DNA of 64,000 bases, from NCBI RefSeq assembly GCF_040712315.1, contig NC_134013.1, positions 33,329,001 through 33,393,000 of the forward strand. The letters are read 5' to 3'. Shown one piece after another: positions 1 to 13,105 of the stretch. Position numbers and translations under genes: made by a program. The notes under the pieces are model-generated. The model ran no database searches, was not told the origin of the DNA, and saw nothing but the letters and a program-made list of their open reading frames with translations. Position 1 is the first letter of the stretch. Every line of letters starts with the position of its first letter. Source of the stretch: Castanea sativa. Lineage: Eukaryota; Streptophyta; Magnoliopsida; Fagales; Fagaceae.

Positions 1-2402
1 ATCCGAGATACTACACATTCCTAGGGTAGCACATTCTAACTATCCTGATTGTGAGCATTTGAGGATAGTGTCCAAAGACGAACTCTCGTCTTGTTTCTGT
101 GAGACACCTTCTTTTTGGGGTGATCATCAGTTCACCCGTTGCTTGGCCTTTGCTAAAGGTTCGAGGTTCCTTAACATGGTTATGACTTTTGTTCTCCATC
201 CTCTTTCTCACTATAACACTATCACAGAGCCTCGTGCTCGCCTTTTTCTTTCCTCATTGAGGATCTTACCATAGATTTCCCCTCTTACTTCATACTCTCC
301 CTTATAGATGTCTATAAGGATACGGTGACCCGTGATAAGTTCATCTTCCCTTCAGCTATCACGCAGCTCCTTCACCACTTTTCTGTCTCCTATCCTGAGT
401 CTCCCCACTTCACTTTCATGTGTATCATTGATGCCGCTACCGTTAAGCAGAGTTTTGCATAGCTTCGCTCGAGGCAGACTCAGACTGAGACAGCTACTCC
501 TCCAACTTCTACCGCTCCATCCACCTCCGCTCCTTCGTCTTCAACGGGTAGAGCGACTCTTGAGGCTATTATGGCACAACTTATGTGCATGGATGCTCGC
601 CTTGACACACTTAGTGATGAGTTGTGTCAGGTGAACACTCGTGTAGGTCGTACTACACGACGATAGGCTGTGATGGGTGGTTTCACGGTTGCTTCCTCTC
701 CATCTCCACCAGCGTCTGAGGATGAGAGTGATGATGGCTCCGGTAGTGATGATGTTGATAAGGATGTTGATGATGCTGGCTCACCTAGTGATGATGAGAT
801 ATCTACTTGATGTACTTACCCTTTGTCACTCGTGACAAAAAGAGAGAGTAGTTTTGAGATGAGAGTAGTGATACTCATAGGGGACGGGATAGTTTAGGAG
901 ATAGGGGGAGTGTTCTTGAGTGTTAATATTTTTTGAGGGATGTAGTGAGAATTTTGATGTATCTTTTTCTTTTCTTTCTATTTTCAGATACATTTTTCTT
1001 GTACATGGGTCTTGTGACCATTTGACATACATTGTACTTATATTTGGTTTTTATATATTTTTTATGTATGTTCTTTCACTTATCTCTACATGTGTTGTTT
1101 CTTTTCTCTCTTCATACTCATGTTTCTTATTTATTGTATGCAATCTTTTATTTCTGTTTCACACAAAAATGCCTTGATGTGTTTTGTTTAAGTGTTTCAG
1201 AAATACAGGTTGTCAAAGCCTTCATTGCCATAAACTCTCTTCTTGCAAAGTTTTTCAAGAGTTTGTGTTAAGATAGATTTTATTGTACTCAACAAGTGAG
1301 TATGAGTTGAGTGATTTATGACTTCTCTCATATGTTCATTTGTTTGTTGTGATTTTGTCACGGATTGCCAAAGGAGGAGATTATTAGGACATATGTGATT
1401 GGATGTTAGAAACATATATCAACATTTTATGTATTGGCTAATCCTTTGACAAAATGCACTTTACTTGTATTTGGATAGATTTAGGATGTGTTTAATACTT
1501 CAAGAAATAAGGTTTCAAGTTCAAGTGTTAAAGCCATGCAAGTTTGTCCAAGAATCAAGTGAGAAAGTGCTAGATTTTAAAGCTTGACAGCTAGTACCTA
1601 TCGAGGTTTAAAAGCTGCTGAAGCCCGTGGCTCGACAGCTAGCTCGATAGATGGCTGTCTATCAAGATTTATGAAACTCAGTTTTTTAGAACTGTTTTTC
1701 ATCTAATCCGTCAGTATGTGTTTGGACTTTCTTTCCTCACAACCCTAAGCATATATAATGATTATTTTAAGGACCGTATCAGGTTGCACAACCAAGAGCA
1801 CACAATTGCACAAGAGCACAATTACACAAGAGCATAATTCCTCAAGTGTGACCAGAAAACCTAGTTTGCCCTAGTTCTTGAAGAAGCTGCTGTGTTTGTA
1901 TGCCGTAGGGTTTTGTGACCAAGCAACTTTATGATCTTCATTGGTTGAAGAATAGAAGAACTTTGTAGCCAACATCCTTCTCAAGCTGGTGATCAAGTCA
2001 CGTACTGGGATCCGCACATTTATTGGTTAGTCACGTACTGGAAGCTGTGCAATACAAGGAAAGATTGTCACTATAGAACAAGTCCAATTGGGTATTGAGA
2101 TAAGGGTTCAACTGTAGGTTGGTATAAGGTACTGGGATTCCTTTACTTGTAACCGCTTGTTTTAATAATAGTGGATTCTCGGGAATGGTGACCTTAAAAT
2201 CACCCGGTGGGGTTTTTGCCGTGTAGGTTTTCCCCATTCCTAAAAAAAATCACCATGTCATTTAATTTATGTTGCATATTTAGTTATTTGGTGATTTGTT
2301 TGTGCTGCCACGCTTATTACATGTAATTGAACCTAATTAATTCACTTGGCTAATTGATTGGTTAATTCATCACAAGGGGTCAATACATTTTTGGCCTATT
2401 AA
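1..2402 (+). mobile_element. Degenerate LTR-retrotransposon remnant (plant transposon-protein ORF and LTR-like 3' part)
   Basis: Reading past stops and a frameshift, 60-810 encodes a fragment resembling the putative plant transposon protein family, with a Ser/Thr-rich linker (ATPPTSTAPSTSAPSSSTG) and an acidic DES/SDD-rich tail. Further on, the GGATTGCCAAAGGAGGAGA motif at 1363-1381 and the segment at 2171-2260 (CACCCGGTGGGGTTTTTGCC) match non-coding and 3' LTR-like sequence common in dicot LTR elements. The element ends near TTTTTGGCCTATTA at 2402. The frame is broken (TAG at 460-462) and the 5' part lies outside the window. The family call is from memory. Confidence 0.5.
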
Positions 2403-2518
2403 GAACTTATGTGTAAACATTATAATAAATTAACATAAAGTTTAAATATTTTTTCTAATTATTGAAATTGACAATTGTGGTATAATAAACATTTATTATA
2501 ATTGTATTTGTATATATA

Positions 2519-3425
2519 TTTTTTTTTTTTGAGAAAGAAGACGCTGAGTTATTTTATTCCAAAACGGTGGCTAAATCAACCTGAACAAAAGGGAAAACTG
2601 ATGGTAGAACATCCTCCATCCATATTACATTATCTGGGTAATTTACTACTAGTTTAACCAAATAATGTGCAACTTTATTACCCTCTCTCTTAACATGAGA
2701 GTAAGATAATTCAGAAAAAAAAGGTTCTCAGAAACACATGCATCCGAAATAAGCCAACCATAGGAGGTCACGCCTGGTTCTTCGTCTTCAAACCATTCAT
2801 CATAATGCTTGAGTTACCCTCAACTACCATTCTATCCCAGCCCAACCCTGCCGTGAATTCCAGACCTCTGATGGCTGCCACGACCCCCACTTCAATGGGC
2901 TTATACGCTTGATTCAGTTGTTGTGATAGTGAAGCGATGACTTGCCCATTGTTGTTCCAAACAGCGACGCCAAGACTCGACTTGTTTGATTCCAAGAATA
3001 CAGCACCATTGCAATTAACCTCAAAGACCTCCGATTGGGGTGGCTGCCAATAGATAGAGTCGACTGCCACTGGTGAGGTAATTTTGGGAGGGTGTTTTAT
3101 GGGCAACCAATGATATTGCCAATTCTTGATGTCTCTACCATCTCCAACCCGCCAGCATGCACCATCAAGGATAACATCAAGCCTTCTCAATATACTCTTC
3201 CATGCATATAAACCTGAAACTGAAATCTTTGGCTTCCAAAATAGAACAGTGACGAAAAAAACTTGCTTTAAAGACTTTAAAAAAGAGAGAATCAGTGTTA
3301 TTCAAAGACTTAATAGTGCTAAGAGTTCGATCTAGCCTTGCTTCGTCAGCCCATGTTTCGGCTATGAACATGATAGAGGGATCTTTTGCCCGTATTATTT
3401 CACCAAGCTCTCTCTTTGTATAAAG
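2519..3425 (-). mobile_element. L1-type LINE relic with RNase H domain, internally deleted
   Basis: On the minus strand the order is an endonuclease fragment (MFIAETWADEARLDRTLSTI), then the region after RT (SLFFKVFKASFFRHCSILEA, WRVGDGRDIKNWQYHWLP), then an RNase H domain (VNCNGAVF, LGVAVWNNNGQVIASLS, EVGVVAAIRGLEF, VVEGNSS). The reverse transcriptase and much of the linker are missing. The poly-A tail appears as T's at 2520-2531. TTTGTATA-like sequence on both sides may be a short TSD. The reading frame is broken. Confidence 0.75.
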
Positions 3426-4379
3426 AACTATGTATTCTACTATTCACTATTTGAAGAAAATATTATATAGCAAGATGCTAATATATAACATGTGCAAATA
3501 TTAAAGGTTATATAGATAATCCTTATACGATCAAAACTCAAATAATAAAAAAATTATTAGGTTTCTAAAAATAAAAATCAAAATAATGATTTAAAAAGTT
3601 GTAGGGTTTTAAGAAGTTTTATATGACAATATTAAAACAAGATAACAAAGAGTCAAAGAGTTTCATTTTAAATTATACACAGGTATAAAAATACTCGTAC
3701 GTTATCCTAAGTAGTGCATGTAAAAGGTCAACAAAAATTATTTATATAGGATACATGTTTAATTAATAATTAAGTATTAATAAATAAAATGTAAAATAAG
3801 AGAATTGGTAAAAAGGAACTTGTCTAATTTAATTAGAATTTACTCAGAGAAAATCAAGCCTAGCTAATTAATTATAATTTGTTTTTTCTCAAAAAAAAAT
3901 TAGAATTTGTTTAATGTTGCATTGCTTTATTAAAAATAAAAGTAAGTTATAAATTTATAATGGGCCAGGTCATATCAATAGACGCTCTTAAAACAATTGT
4001 TAATAAATCATAATAGAAAATTTTTGACATCACTTTCATGAGAAATATAAAAACCGTCAATAATATTTATTATTTTATCATTTTTCCAATAAAATGTTTC
4101 TAAAGCTTCTAAACTAATGCCCTTAGAGCAATGGTTAACATTTCCCATTTATAATTGATTTAAACTAAGATAGTTTAGTACTGTTTGTAACTTGTAAGCT
4201 CTGACTCTAATATCATGAAAACAAATAAATTAAATAAAAATTGATATAATGATGATATTAAAATGTGGTCAGTCTATCTTTTGTCTTGCTAACATACATA
4301 GTAAGTTGTCCATTGCAGAGGTGAACCGCGTTTTTTCCAAAGAAATTAATAGAAAAGATTCCTTTTTATTAATTCATAC
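3426..4379. other. AT-rich intergenic stretch
   Basis: I see no gene, RNA or recognisable repeat. Confidence 0.5.
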
Positions 4380-4391
4380 AATAACAATATG

Positions 4392-4512
4392 GCCAAAGGC
4401 CTTGTAGCTGATTTGACATCTTTCCATACACAAAGTGCTTGGGAGTCTAAGGGGAGAGAAGGTTCGGACTGTGGGGTTAGTAACATATTGTGATTATCTC
4501 TAAAAAAAAAAA
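4392..4512 (+). mobile_element. tRNA-derived SINE with 12-bp TSD
   Basis: A-box-like TTGTAGCTGATTTGACATC and B-box-like GGTTCGGACTGTGG (4461-4474) are followed by poly-A. It is flanked by perfect AATAACAATATG copies at 4380-4391 and 4513-4524. Confidence 0.85.
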
Positions 4513-4524
4513 AATAACAATATG

Positions 4525-6338
4525 CACCACTGCATGTAATTAATGCTAAAAGAGTTCCAAATTAAAGACCTCCTATCGTTTCAATGCTCACCACATTACA
4601 CGCTAGACCAAAATCCTATTACCAGTATAGCCTAAAAGCCAACTCATTGATAAAATACACATAATATATGAACAAACTATCATTAGGTGTATGTATGCAT
4701 TTGCTGGATGGGAATTATAAGAACCTACTATAGCATTTCCTTCTCATCAACTTTAATAATCCTGATAAAACCTACTATAGTTTGGTTTTTTTTATTATTA
4801 TATTATGTATCTGGTGTGGGGATAGGTGGCAACTTGTATATCTCTTTGATTATGTTGAAAAGGTTTTTTTTTTTTTTTGGTGAATTATGAGTAGTGAAAT
4901 TGTAGATTCACAAGAACCCACCACTTTTATACCACAATTCACAACTAGCATGTGGATAAGTTGTGGTAAAGTTTTAGTAAAATTTGTAAAAATTATGGTT
5001 GTAGCATTCATGGTAGATTTTATTGATTAAATTCATGATGAGATCCGCTATGATTGTGAAAGGAATTAATGATCATCATGTTACTATGTTCCTAAAACAT
5101 TTTTTTTTACAATCGACCATATAACCTTATCCCTCCCCATTCTAGAACCACTCGAACCTGGGTTCATGAATCCCTCAAGGCTTTAAGGCTCGCAAAAGTA
5201 AAACACCTTATAATTTTTGTTGTGAGAGAACTCGTAATAAATTCCAAGAAGTCTCATAGTTTGCTTGTTCATTGATTATAGTTAGGGGGTAGGTTTTTGT
5301 AAAGTGCCAACTAGATTGGAGCAATGTTCTAGAAAGTGGCCTATATGCAAGCAGCTTTGGGTGGCAATAGGCAATAGTGCTCGGGTATGCTAGAGGCCTA
5401 GGGCAATTAGGGGGGGACTAAGGTATGAATTAAAGTATGAAGAGTACTTCTGGTCTAGATTCCAACTTGGCATTTAACATTCATGTCATTAATGGACTTA
5501 CATGGAATAATATCATTAAAATGAATTTCATCAAACCTTTTCCGTCCCATTTTGTTGGTCAAATATAGGAAACTTGATTTTTTAATACAACATCAATTAA
5601 TGCTTTCAACCAAAAATGTACAAATTTTCGAAAGTATATTTATAAAATCTTTTTATATTTGATAGATACAATAGAATTTAAATTTATTATAATTATTTTT
5701 TTTATCATCAAGTCAAGATACTTATTAGGTATAGACAAGAAATTAAGGACAAGAAATTTCACCAATTGAACTAACTAAATTTCAAGTCATGTCTTATAAA
5801 CCTTCAAGAATTTTGACTTTAAAAGTTAACTAATGCTCTAAGGACATTAATTTATAAAGTATTTTTATTATGAATTTTTATGAGAAAAGAAAAAAGTAAT
5901 TAATTTTTTAATAACTTTTTATATGTCCTATAAAACTGATATTAAAATTTTCTTAAAATAGTCTAACTAATATTAAATTTTTTTTTTTAAATAGTCTATT
6001 AACATATGTCGTAGAATACTTGTTAACCATACCTTTGAATAAAATAAAGAAAATTAATGTGTTAGAGAGTCGGTATAGTAATTACCACTAACTTTAAAAT
6101 GTAAGTCATCATTTAGGAGCAATTAAAAATAGAATTATAAACAAACAAAATGGATAGAATCTTATTTTTGTTTTATATTTCTTTGGAGTTAAGATACTTT
6201 TCTTCAAATATCTTATCCAAGTTAACCACTCTCGGGTGGTGGTTGACTCTGATGCTAAATGTTAAGAATTCATAGGTAGAACTCACACTTAAAAATTGGC
6301 TTATAATGGGAGGGTCCCCAAAAGCTTATATACATATG
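4525..6338. other. AT-rich intergenic stretch
   Basis: No gene seen. Part of 4890-5060 faintly resembles 6715-6870 and 18930-19070, probably decayed MITE sequence. Confidence 0.4.
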
Positions 6339-6348
6339 TTTAAATTTA

Positions 6349-6626
6349 GGATTCAGATCCTCTAGAGTTCTTAGGGTACTCTACCAGTAGAGTTCATTAA
6401 ATCCTAACCACTCTTTAATGATTTAATGGTTTAGATTCTGCCATGTTAGCATTTCATTAATAATATTCTTAAAATAATAAAATAATGTTGTAAACAAAAC
6501 AATTAAGATAATTGTTAATGAAATGCTGACATGGCAGAATCTAGACCATTAAATCATTAAAGAGTGGTTAGGATTTAATGAACTCTACTTGGTAGAGTAC
6601 CCTAAGAACTCTAGAAGATCTGAATC
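6349..6626. mobile_element. Stem-loop MITE with about 115-bp arms
   Basis: The left arm from GGATTCAGATCCTCTAGAG and the reverse complement of the right arm match at nearly every base for about 115 bp, around a roughly 45-bp AT-rich loop. TTTAAATTTA flanks both ends (6339-6348 and 6627-6636). A 9-10 bp TSD suggests a Mutator-related MITE. No coding capacity. Confidence 0.88.
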
Positions 6627-6636
6627 TTTAAATTTA

Positions 6637-8332
6637 CACTTAAGTAATGTGAGATACTAAGATCATAATAATGGGGTTGAGATGATCAGATGAACAATGT
6701 TAGGACCATAAGTATTTATACAATTTTTATCACTACTTGCGACATAGTAAGTTATAAGTGGTAAAAATGTAGATTCATAATTTTTTCTCCACTCCCCACA
6801 ACTTGCAAAGGTTGCCAACTGTGAGAAAATATGTAAAAATAGTTATGGTCTTTTAACATTTCTCGAGGTTGAGTGAGGTGGACTCCTTTGTTGTTATCCA
6901 AACAAGGCACACTAGTAGAGTCGTTTAGACGTTTGACATAATTAGTGTGAGCTTCCGCACCCCAAAGACTGTAACAGAAATTAAAACTGAAGGGTCAGAG
7001 AAACGCATTGACTTCGGAGCTATTCACAGCGTAAAGGGTTGAGCCCTTTTTGAATCGCTATGGATATGTATTGCGTCATTTCCTCTTTGGAAATCGTGCT
7101 CTACTTTATTTCTATGATTTTTCCCTTAACTCTCATTTCATTTTTATGTTTTTTTTTTTTTTTTCTATAAATTACTTTCCTTTAATTACTACTCAAAAAG
7201 GTTGTAGACTTGTAGTACCAATACGAGAAATTACTCATTACTTGCGGAGAAATCCGCTTAAAGGATTGATTTTTTTTTAAATTTCATATTTCATTATTAA
7301 AGTTCCCAATCCTAATTCCAAAAATTATTGAAGTTTTCAATTATAACTCCTTTTTGGAATAAAATTTTAAAAAAAATCCTTTTTGGAATAAAATTTCTCT
7401 AATTATCCAAAAAAAAAACTTGATTAATTGAATTAAAAACTTTCGTAACTATTTGAGGTAACAAATTATTAATCGTAGATAATAAAGTAATGCTAGTGAT
7501 AACTCCCATATGAGAATCAATAATAAACTATAAACTAAAAAAATGTGAAATTTATTATGGAAACTGTTGTGCAAATAGTATCACTCTAACTGAATTAACC
7601 CTTTCATTTTTTTTAATGAGAAACAATTAACCCTTTCATGTTTTTTTGGTATCTTGTAATTTTTGGTAAGTTGCTTATTTTTGTAAAAGACTTAAGAAAA
7701 ATTAAATTAAACAATAGGATTTTGGGTGTAGAAAAAAAAATTCTCTCCCTCAATTATATACCTAACAATATGATGTAATTATGTGAATTTGTATAATTTT
7801 TATGTATTTCAATAACTACATGCCATAATTAGTAAATTACATACATTATATCGTATATTATATGTACACATTTTTTATATTAAAAAAAATCTCTCTTTTA
7901 TCATACAAAAAAATATTCTAAAAAATAAATTTTATTTATTTATATATAATTAAACATATAAAACAGGAATTAAACGTTTCACATATTATATTTATATAAT
8001 TATTTATCTTGTTAAGATGTATATTATATATAACAAGAAAATTATCAAAATAAATATTTGTAATTTAATTTTTTATATTTTATATTAAAATAATAATATT
8101 TTAATTGAGAAAGATTTTTAAAAAAAAAATTGAATGATTAGATTTTATTGTCAAATATAATATGTATATGTAGGGGCAAAACTGTATCACAGGGTCAACC
8201 CACTTAGAATAAGCTAATAAAGGAACCCAATACAACTAATTTGTAGAGATAAGAGTGCAGACCAACCTTGATTCCTTAAAACTTACGACTCAATGATTAA
8301 AGAAGAGTGAGCTTAACTACAGAGACCACCAC
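6637..8332. other. AT-rich intergenic stretch
   Basis: Long A and T runs; no supported gene or repeat. Confidence 0.4.
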
Positions 8333-8492
8333 ACACCCTTGGTGCGATGGTCACTCCACAAGTATAAGTGTTTGTGGGGTGTAAGGGGTAAGGGACGGGG
8401 TTCAAGTCTCTAGGAAGAAGCTTCACACACTTATACGCTTAGATTAGGTTAGAATAAAATTTTATCTTGTATCTAAAATATAAAAAAAAAAG
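8333..8492 (+). mobile_element. tRNA-derived SINE
   Basis: A-box-like GGTGCGATGGTCACTCCA, B-box GGGTTCAAGTCTC (8398-8410), then a 3' region running into TATAAAAAAAAAA. No convincing TSD, so the edges are approximate. Confidence 0.7.
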
Positions 8493-8559
8493 TATAGATA
8501 TGACACTTGACAAAAATTTAACAATACAAAAGAGATTCTTGTTTAATTCTTTCCTAGGT

Positions 8560-9440
8560 AGTGGCGGCTCTAGGAATTTTGTCTAGGGAATCATTAAGAA
8601 GTTTAAATAAAAAAAATTAATAAAAAGAGAACTTAAATATATCAAGTTATCGACAAAAAAAATAAATGAATTTTTACAATTTCCTTCTATAAGTTTTCAA
8701 ATTTTGAATTTTTACACAATAGTTCATTATGAGTATTTATTGCCAATATGGGTAGCTATCCCCACTTTATTTTGTTAAGTTTGTCTAAATTTTTATTTTT
8801 ATGCAGTTATTATTATATATTTGTCATTGTTTTATAAAAATATTTTAAACTAAAAGACTAAACGCAACTCATTGATTCTATATTAATTATTGACGCACAA
8901 AACTACACTCATTCATACATAAAATAATTCATTACATGTTTACTTAACCAATCAAATGATTGAATAATCACTAACTTTGCAATTTTTTTCTTGAAATTTT
9001 CTAACTTTATGACAAGAAGTTATTATAACATGATAATTATACACACTCATGTAAAAAATCCTCTATTTTTCATAATTATTAAATTATATAAAGTTATATT
9101 TTTTTTATACTGTACACACAAACATCCACACATGTCATTATTCACACAAATAAAATTATAGAAAAAAGTAATGTACACAATCAATATTAGACAGACTTAT
9201 ACACATATAATATAAATTTATAATAAAGAGTGACACTTTCAATTTACAAACACTTACTCTTACTCTTTGAGTCAGAAATACTTGTAATAAGAGTGTACAA
9301 TATTTAAGTCAGGGTGTGCAAAAATATTTTTAAGAAAAAATTAATGTATTAAACTAACAAAAAAAAACTAAATATATATAATTTTTTTGAAGTCAGGGAG
9401 TTCATTTGAACCCCTTGAACAAAGTGTAGCGCCGCTCCTG
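8560..9440. mobile_element. Possible DNA-transposon remnant with GTGGCGGCTC termini
   Basis: The left end (TAGTGGCGGCTCTAGGAATT) and right end (GTGTAGCGCCGCTCCTGC) are imperfect inverse complements around AT-rich sequence. This resembles a common dicot repeat. I found no TSD and no coding sequence. Confidence 0.4.
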
Positions 9441-12400
9441 CTTCTCGGGCTGGTTGAGGATCACTTGTCCTTAAGAAATACAGCTCTCAGTATTACTCTA
9501 GTCTCTCTCTCTCTCTGAACTTTTTTCCATGCCTTCTTAATTGGGATCTTCCTACCTTTTATAGCCATTGAATTGCATTCCACTTGGAGGGTTGCTAATC
9601 TTTCTTTGGATACTTGTCTCATCACTGCCTTGCTGGTGGCGGTAGAGTAGGGTATAGGCTGTGAAGACACTGTTCAGAAGTCATTCTATCATTAATGTGG
9701 CAAACTAAGTTGTTGGAGGGCATTTAATGCGAAGGTGATGAATACTTTATCTAGAAGTTTCCTTTCTCTTTTGCCTATGCATCATCATGATCCTCCTCGA
9801 CTTTTCAATCTCATAGCCTTCCCCTTGTCTCCCGAGGGGCAAATGTTCCTCAGCCTTCTTGGGTGGGCCGTAACCCTCAGTTTTTTCTGAGAAAGTAACT
9901 ACAAAATAAAAAATCATAATAAATATATCAAATGCTTAACCCTCGATTCCCCACAAGGGGCATGTACATTAAATTTTTTAAAGAATGAACAAAATCATTT
10001 TGAAACTATAATAGTATGAGATATTATTTATTTATATGCATGCTTTGCAAGTGAATGAAGGAATATATTAAACATTATCTATTTCATTCACTTATTAGAA
10101 ATTTTACTTGAGAAAGTAACTACAAATTAAAAAATCATAATAAATATATCAAATGCTTAACCTAATTGATTTTTTTTTATCATCTTATAAAATTGTATTA
10201 AGATAAAATATATACATTTTTAAATTGGAGTATAATAAAATATAAATACCTTCATATGTATACTCATTCTTTTAGTCCCAAATTGCGTTTTTCCAATGCC
10301 CTTTTTTATGCCATATTTTTATAACTTTAAAAAAAAATTTAAACCAACTAAAACACATAAAAATGCTTAAATTAATGATTGTGAGAGCTGATGGCTTTAG
10401 AATGTGACTTTTTTTTCGAAATTATATTTTATATGGTTTCATCCCTAGCTATACCTTTCTTACTTTTGCCCGGAATGCCGCAAGTAGCGATTGACAGTTT
10501 GACACTTGGATGATTGGAGCTGTAATTAAATTGGTTTTTTTTTTTTTTTTTTTACGAGTTTATCGTTTAGCATTTTTTTTTTTTTTTTTAATATCATTTA
10601 GCATAAGTTATCAAATGTGAAAACGCAGCTATAGATACGCCAATATAGAGTTCCTGAGTGCGGTTGTAGATATGCATATAGCAGCGTTTTTACAAAACGC
10701 CACTGTAGGGTACCTATAGCAGCGTTTTTGTGAACGCCACTAAAACACGCTACTATAGGCAGTTTTTTTTGTAATGCAGTACGAATGCCTTTTCCTTGTC
10801 CAGAACGAGCATTGGCATTAGGTCCTGCAAGGATATGTTGGTGAATTTTAGCATTAAAGCACAAAACAAGCCCATTATCCAATCTTCTAATTGCAAAAAA
10901 TTTTACAATAGTGCTACAGTACTATCATAAATTTATGATGAAACTATAGTAAAATGATTTAAGTTTTTAATCTATTTTATTCCCACTTCTCTCTTTGACT
11001 CTTTGCATCTCTCACTCTCTAGGAAAATAAAAGTTGTGTTGTATATTTGTGTAAATATATTATTTTAATGTATTGTATATGAAAATAAAAGTTAGGATGT
11101 TAAATGTGTTATAAAATGATATGGTATAAATAATAAAATTATTATTTTGAAAATGGTAAAATAGAATAGTTTGAAGATAACGGGTGTCAATAAATATTCT
11201 ATCCAGCTATCCCATTTCATGCTCAGGTCCACTTCTTTAAAGTAAAGTTTGACAAATTAAGTATATGTTTTTTTCCAAAAAACTAAAAAAAAAAATTAGG
11301 TATATATGTTCTGAGGCTACTTCTATCCCATTTCATACTCAACAACACTTCTTTAAAGTAAAGGTTGATTAAACAGCTATATATCCGGATCCCATCCCAT
11401 CAGTTCATAGATGTAGAGGGTTTTTGTAGTTGGGACATGCATCACATTCGGATTTTTTAGGGTAGTATATACTTACTCTAGAGTCACCTGTTACAACATG
11501 TGTTCCTTCTTAGACAATAAAATATTATATAATGAGTAAAAGAAATTATATGATAAATAATGAATTTTTTTTTTTTTTTTACTGTTGTAGGTTAAGATTG
11601 AGTTCTTTAAAGAAAATAATTTGGTTTTAAAGTATTCAACAATATATCAAAGCTTAATAAATAAATTCAACAGTCTCAAATTATTGAACAGTAAATACAA
11701 ACCAATACATATATTTAATTATCAGCATCAAATGAACATCATGCAATAAAATGAAAACAGAGAAAACTATTTTAATGGGTGGTAATGTCGGCAAAAAATA
11801 AAATGCGAGTGTCCCACTTTTCTCTCTTTTTAAAATATGAAGCTTTGACTCAAATTTATGTGTGAGCTTGTGTATGAGAGTAATTGAAATTTACGTCGGG
11901 GCGGCTACAAATGCTCTTTCAATTCTTTGTATTAGTGATGCACAAAATGAAGGAAAAATATAGGAAAGGTGATAAATGCAAAATTGTTTTTCAAGAGAAA
12001 TGAGATATAGAAGAAGGTCGGAAATATTCACTCAAATAGTGTTGCTAAACGAAGAAAACCTAGATGAAGAATTATTGAATTAGAGAACCAAATTGTTGGG
12101 AATTTCGGAGTTAATGTGCTTAATGTGTTTCTGTTGGGAAGTTAATGCCACATGTTTCGTTTTCCGTTCATATATTTGCTAACTGACTTTTTATAGTATA
12201 TTTCATTACCAAGAGGTGGTTTGCAAAAGTGAGCCCCCCACATTCTAGGCGGTGCGTGGTCACATAATATTTTAGCATTGCGCAATAGGCCTATTCAGCC
12301 ATCACCCGCCACCGATGGAACTAGCTGGAGCCGAGCCGAACCGAGCTGCCAATCTCAAGGCTGCATTGCAGGTGTTTGGCAGGGTCTCATGTGTATCAAC

Positions 12401-12935
12401 GTTGGTTGGTGCGGCAAGCAATGCAAGGATGTGCACATTGATCTAACTACACCAACCGCCGTGTGTGTGTGTATGTGTGTGTGTAGCCTCATTGTACATG
12501 CTTCATGCGTGTGATGGGACTCTTTTTTAATATTTATTTTGGGTTTAGCGTTATAATATTTAAAAGTGAGATAAAGATATTGTGATAGTGTCCAAATTCT
12601 TAGGATTAATAAAAATTTGAAAATTTAAATTTAAAATAAAAGTGGTAATTCAAATTGGAGAAGATAAAACAAAAAGTCTAAAACTTAGGATTTTTTAAAA
12701 AATAGTAAATTACTCTTTTAATCAGTTTTTGTTTTTTAAATTCAAAATTATTAAACTAAAAGATAAGGGTATATTGGAGAGTATAAGAATTTATGTGAGG
12801 ATATTTTGGTACATAAAATGATGAAACCCAAACAGGAATCTTGTTATTTAATAATGTGTGTGTGTGTGTGTATAAATATATTATTTTAACATACACATAT
12901 ATAATCATGTTTTAGTTTATAAAATACAAGCACTT

Positions 12936-12937
<2 letters not shown>
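9441..12937. other. Intergenic stretch with duplicated non-coding blocks
   Basis: No gene supported. 10610-10765 carries hairpin-forming GCGTTTTT/AAAACGC motifs. 11220-11700 is homologous to 16100-16570. 12240-12520 is locally GC-richer but not recognised. Confidence 0.4.

Positions 12938-13003
<66 letters not shown>
12938..13003. repeat. Compound (GT)n(GA)n microsatellite
   Basis: About 21 GT units followed by about 11 GA units, uninterrupted. Confidence 0.95.
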
Positions 13004-13105
13004 TCATCTAATCTAAAATTGAAATTGGAGAAAATTTAACCTAGACACAACCCCTAGGTGCGGGTAAAAAATCTTGCCCCATTCCCAGTACCCCACTACC
13101 TTTGT

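Noticed and set aside
12278..12514. 78-codon open frame in a locally GC-rich patch
   Set aside because: Ends in a GT microsatellite (CVCMCVCS); no motif or splice context.
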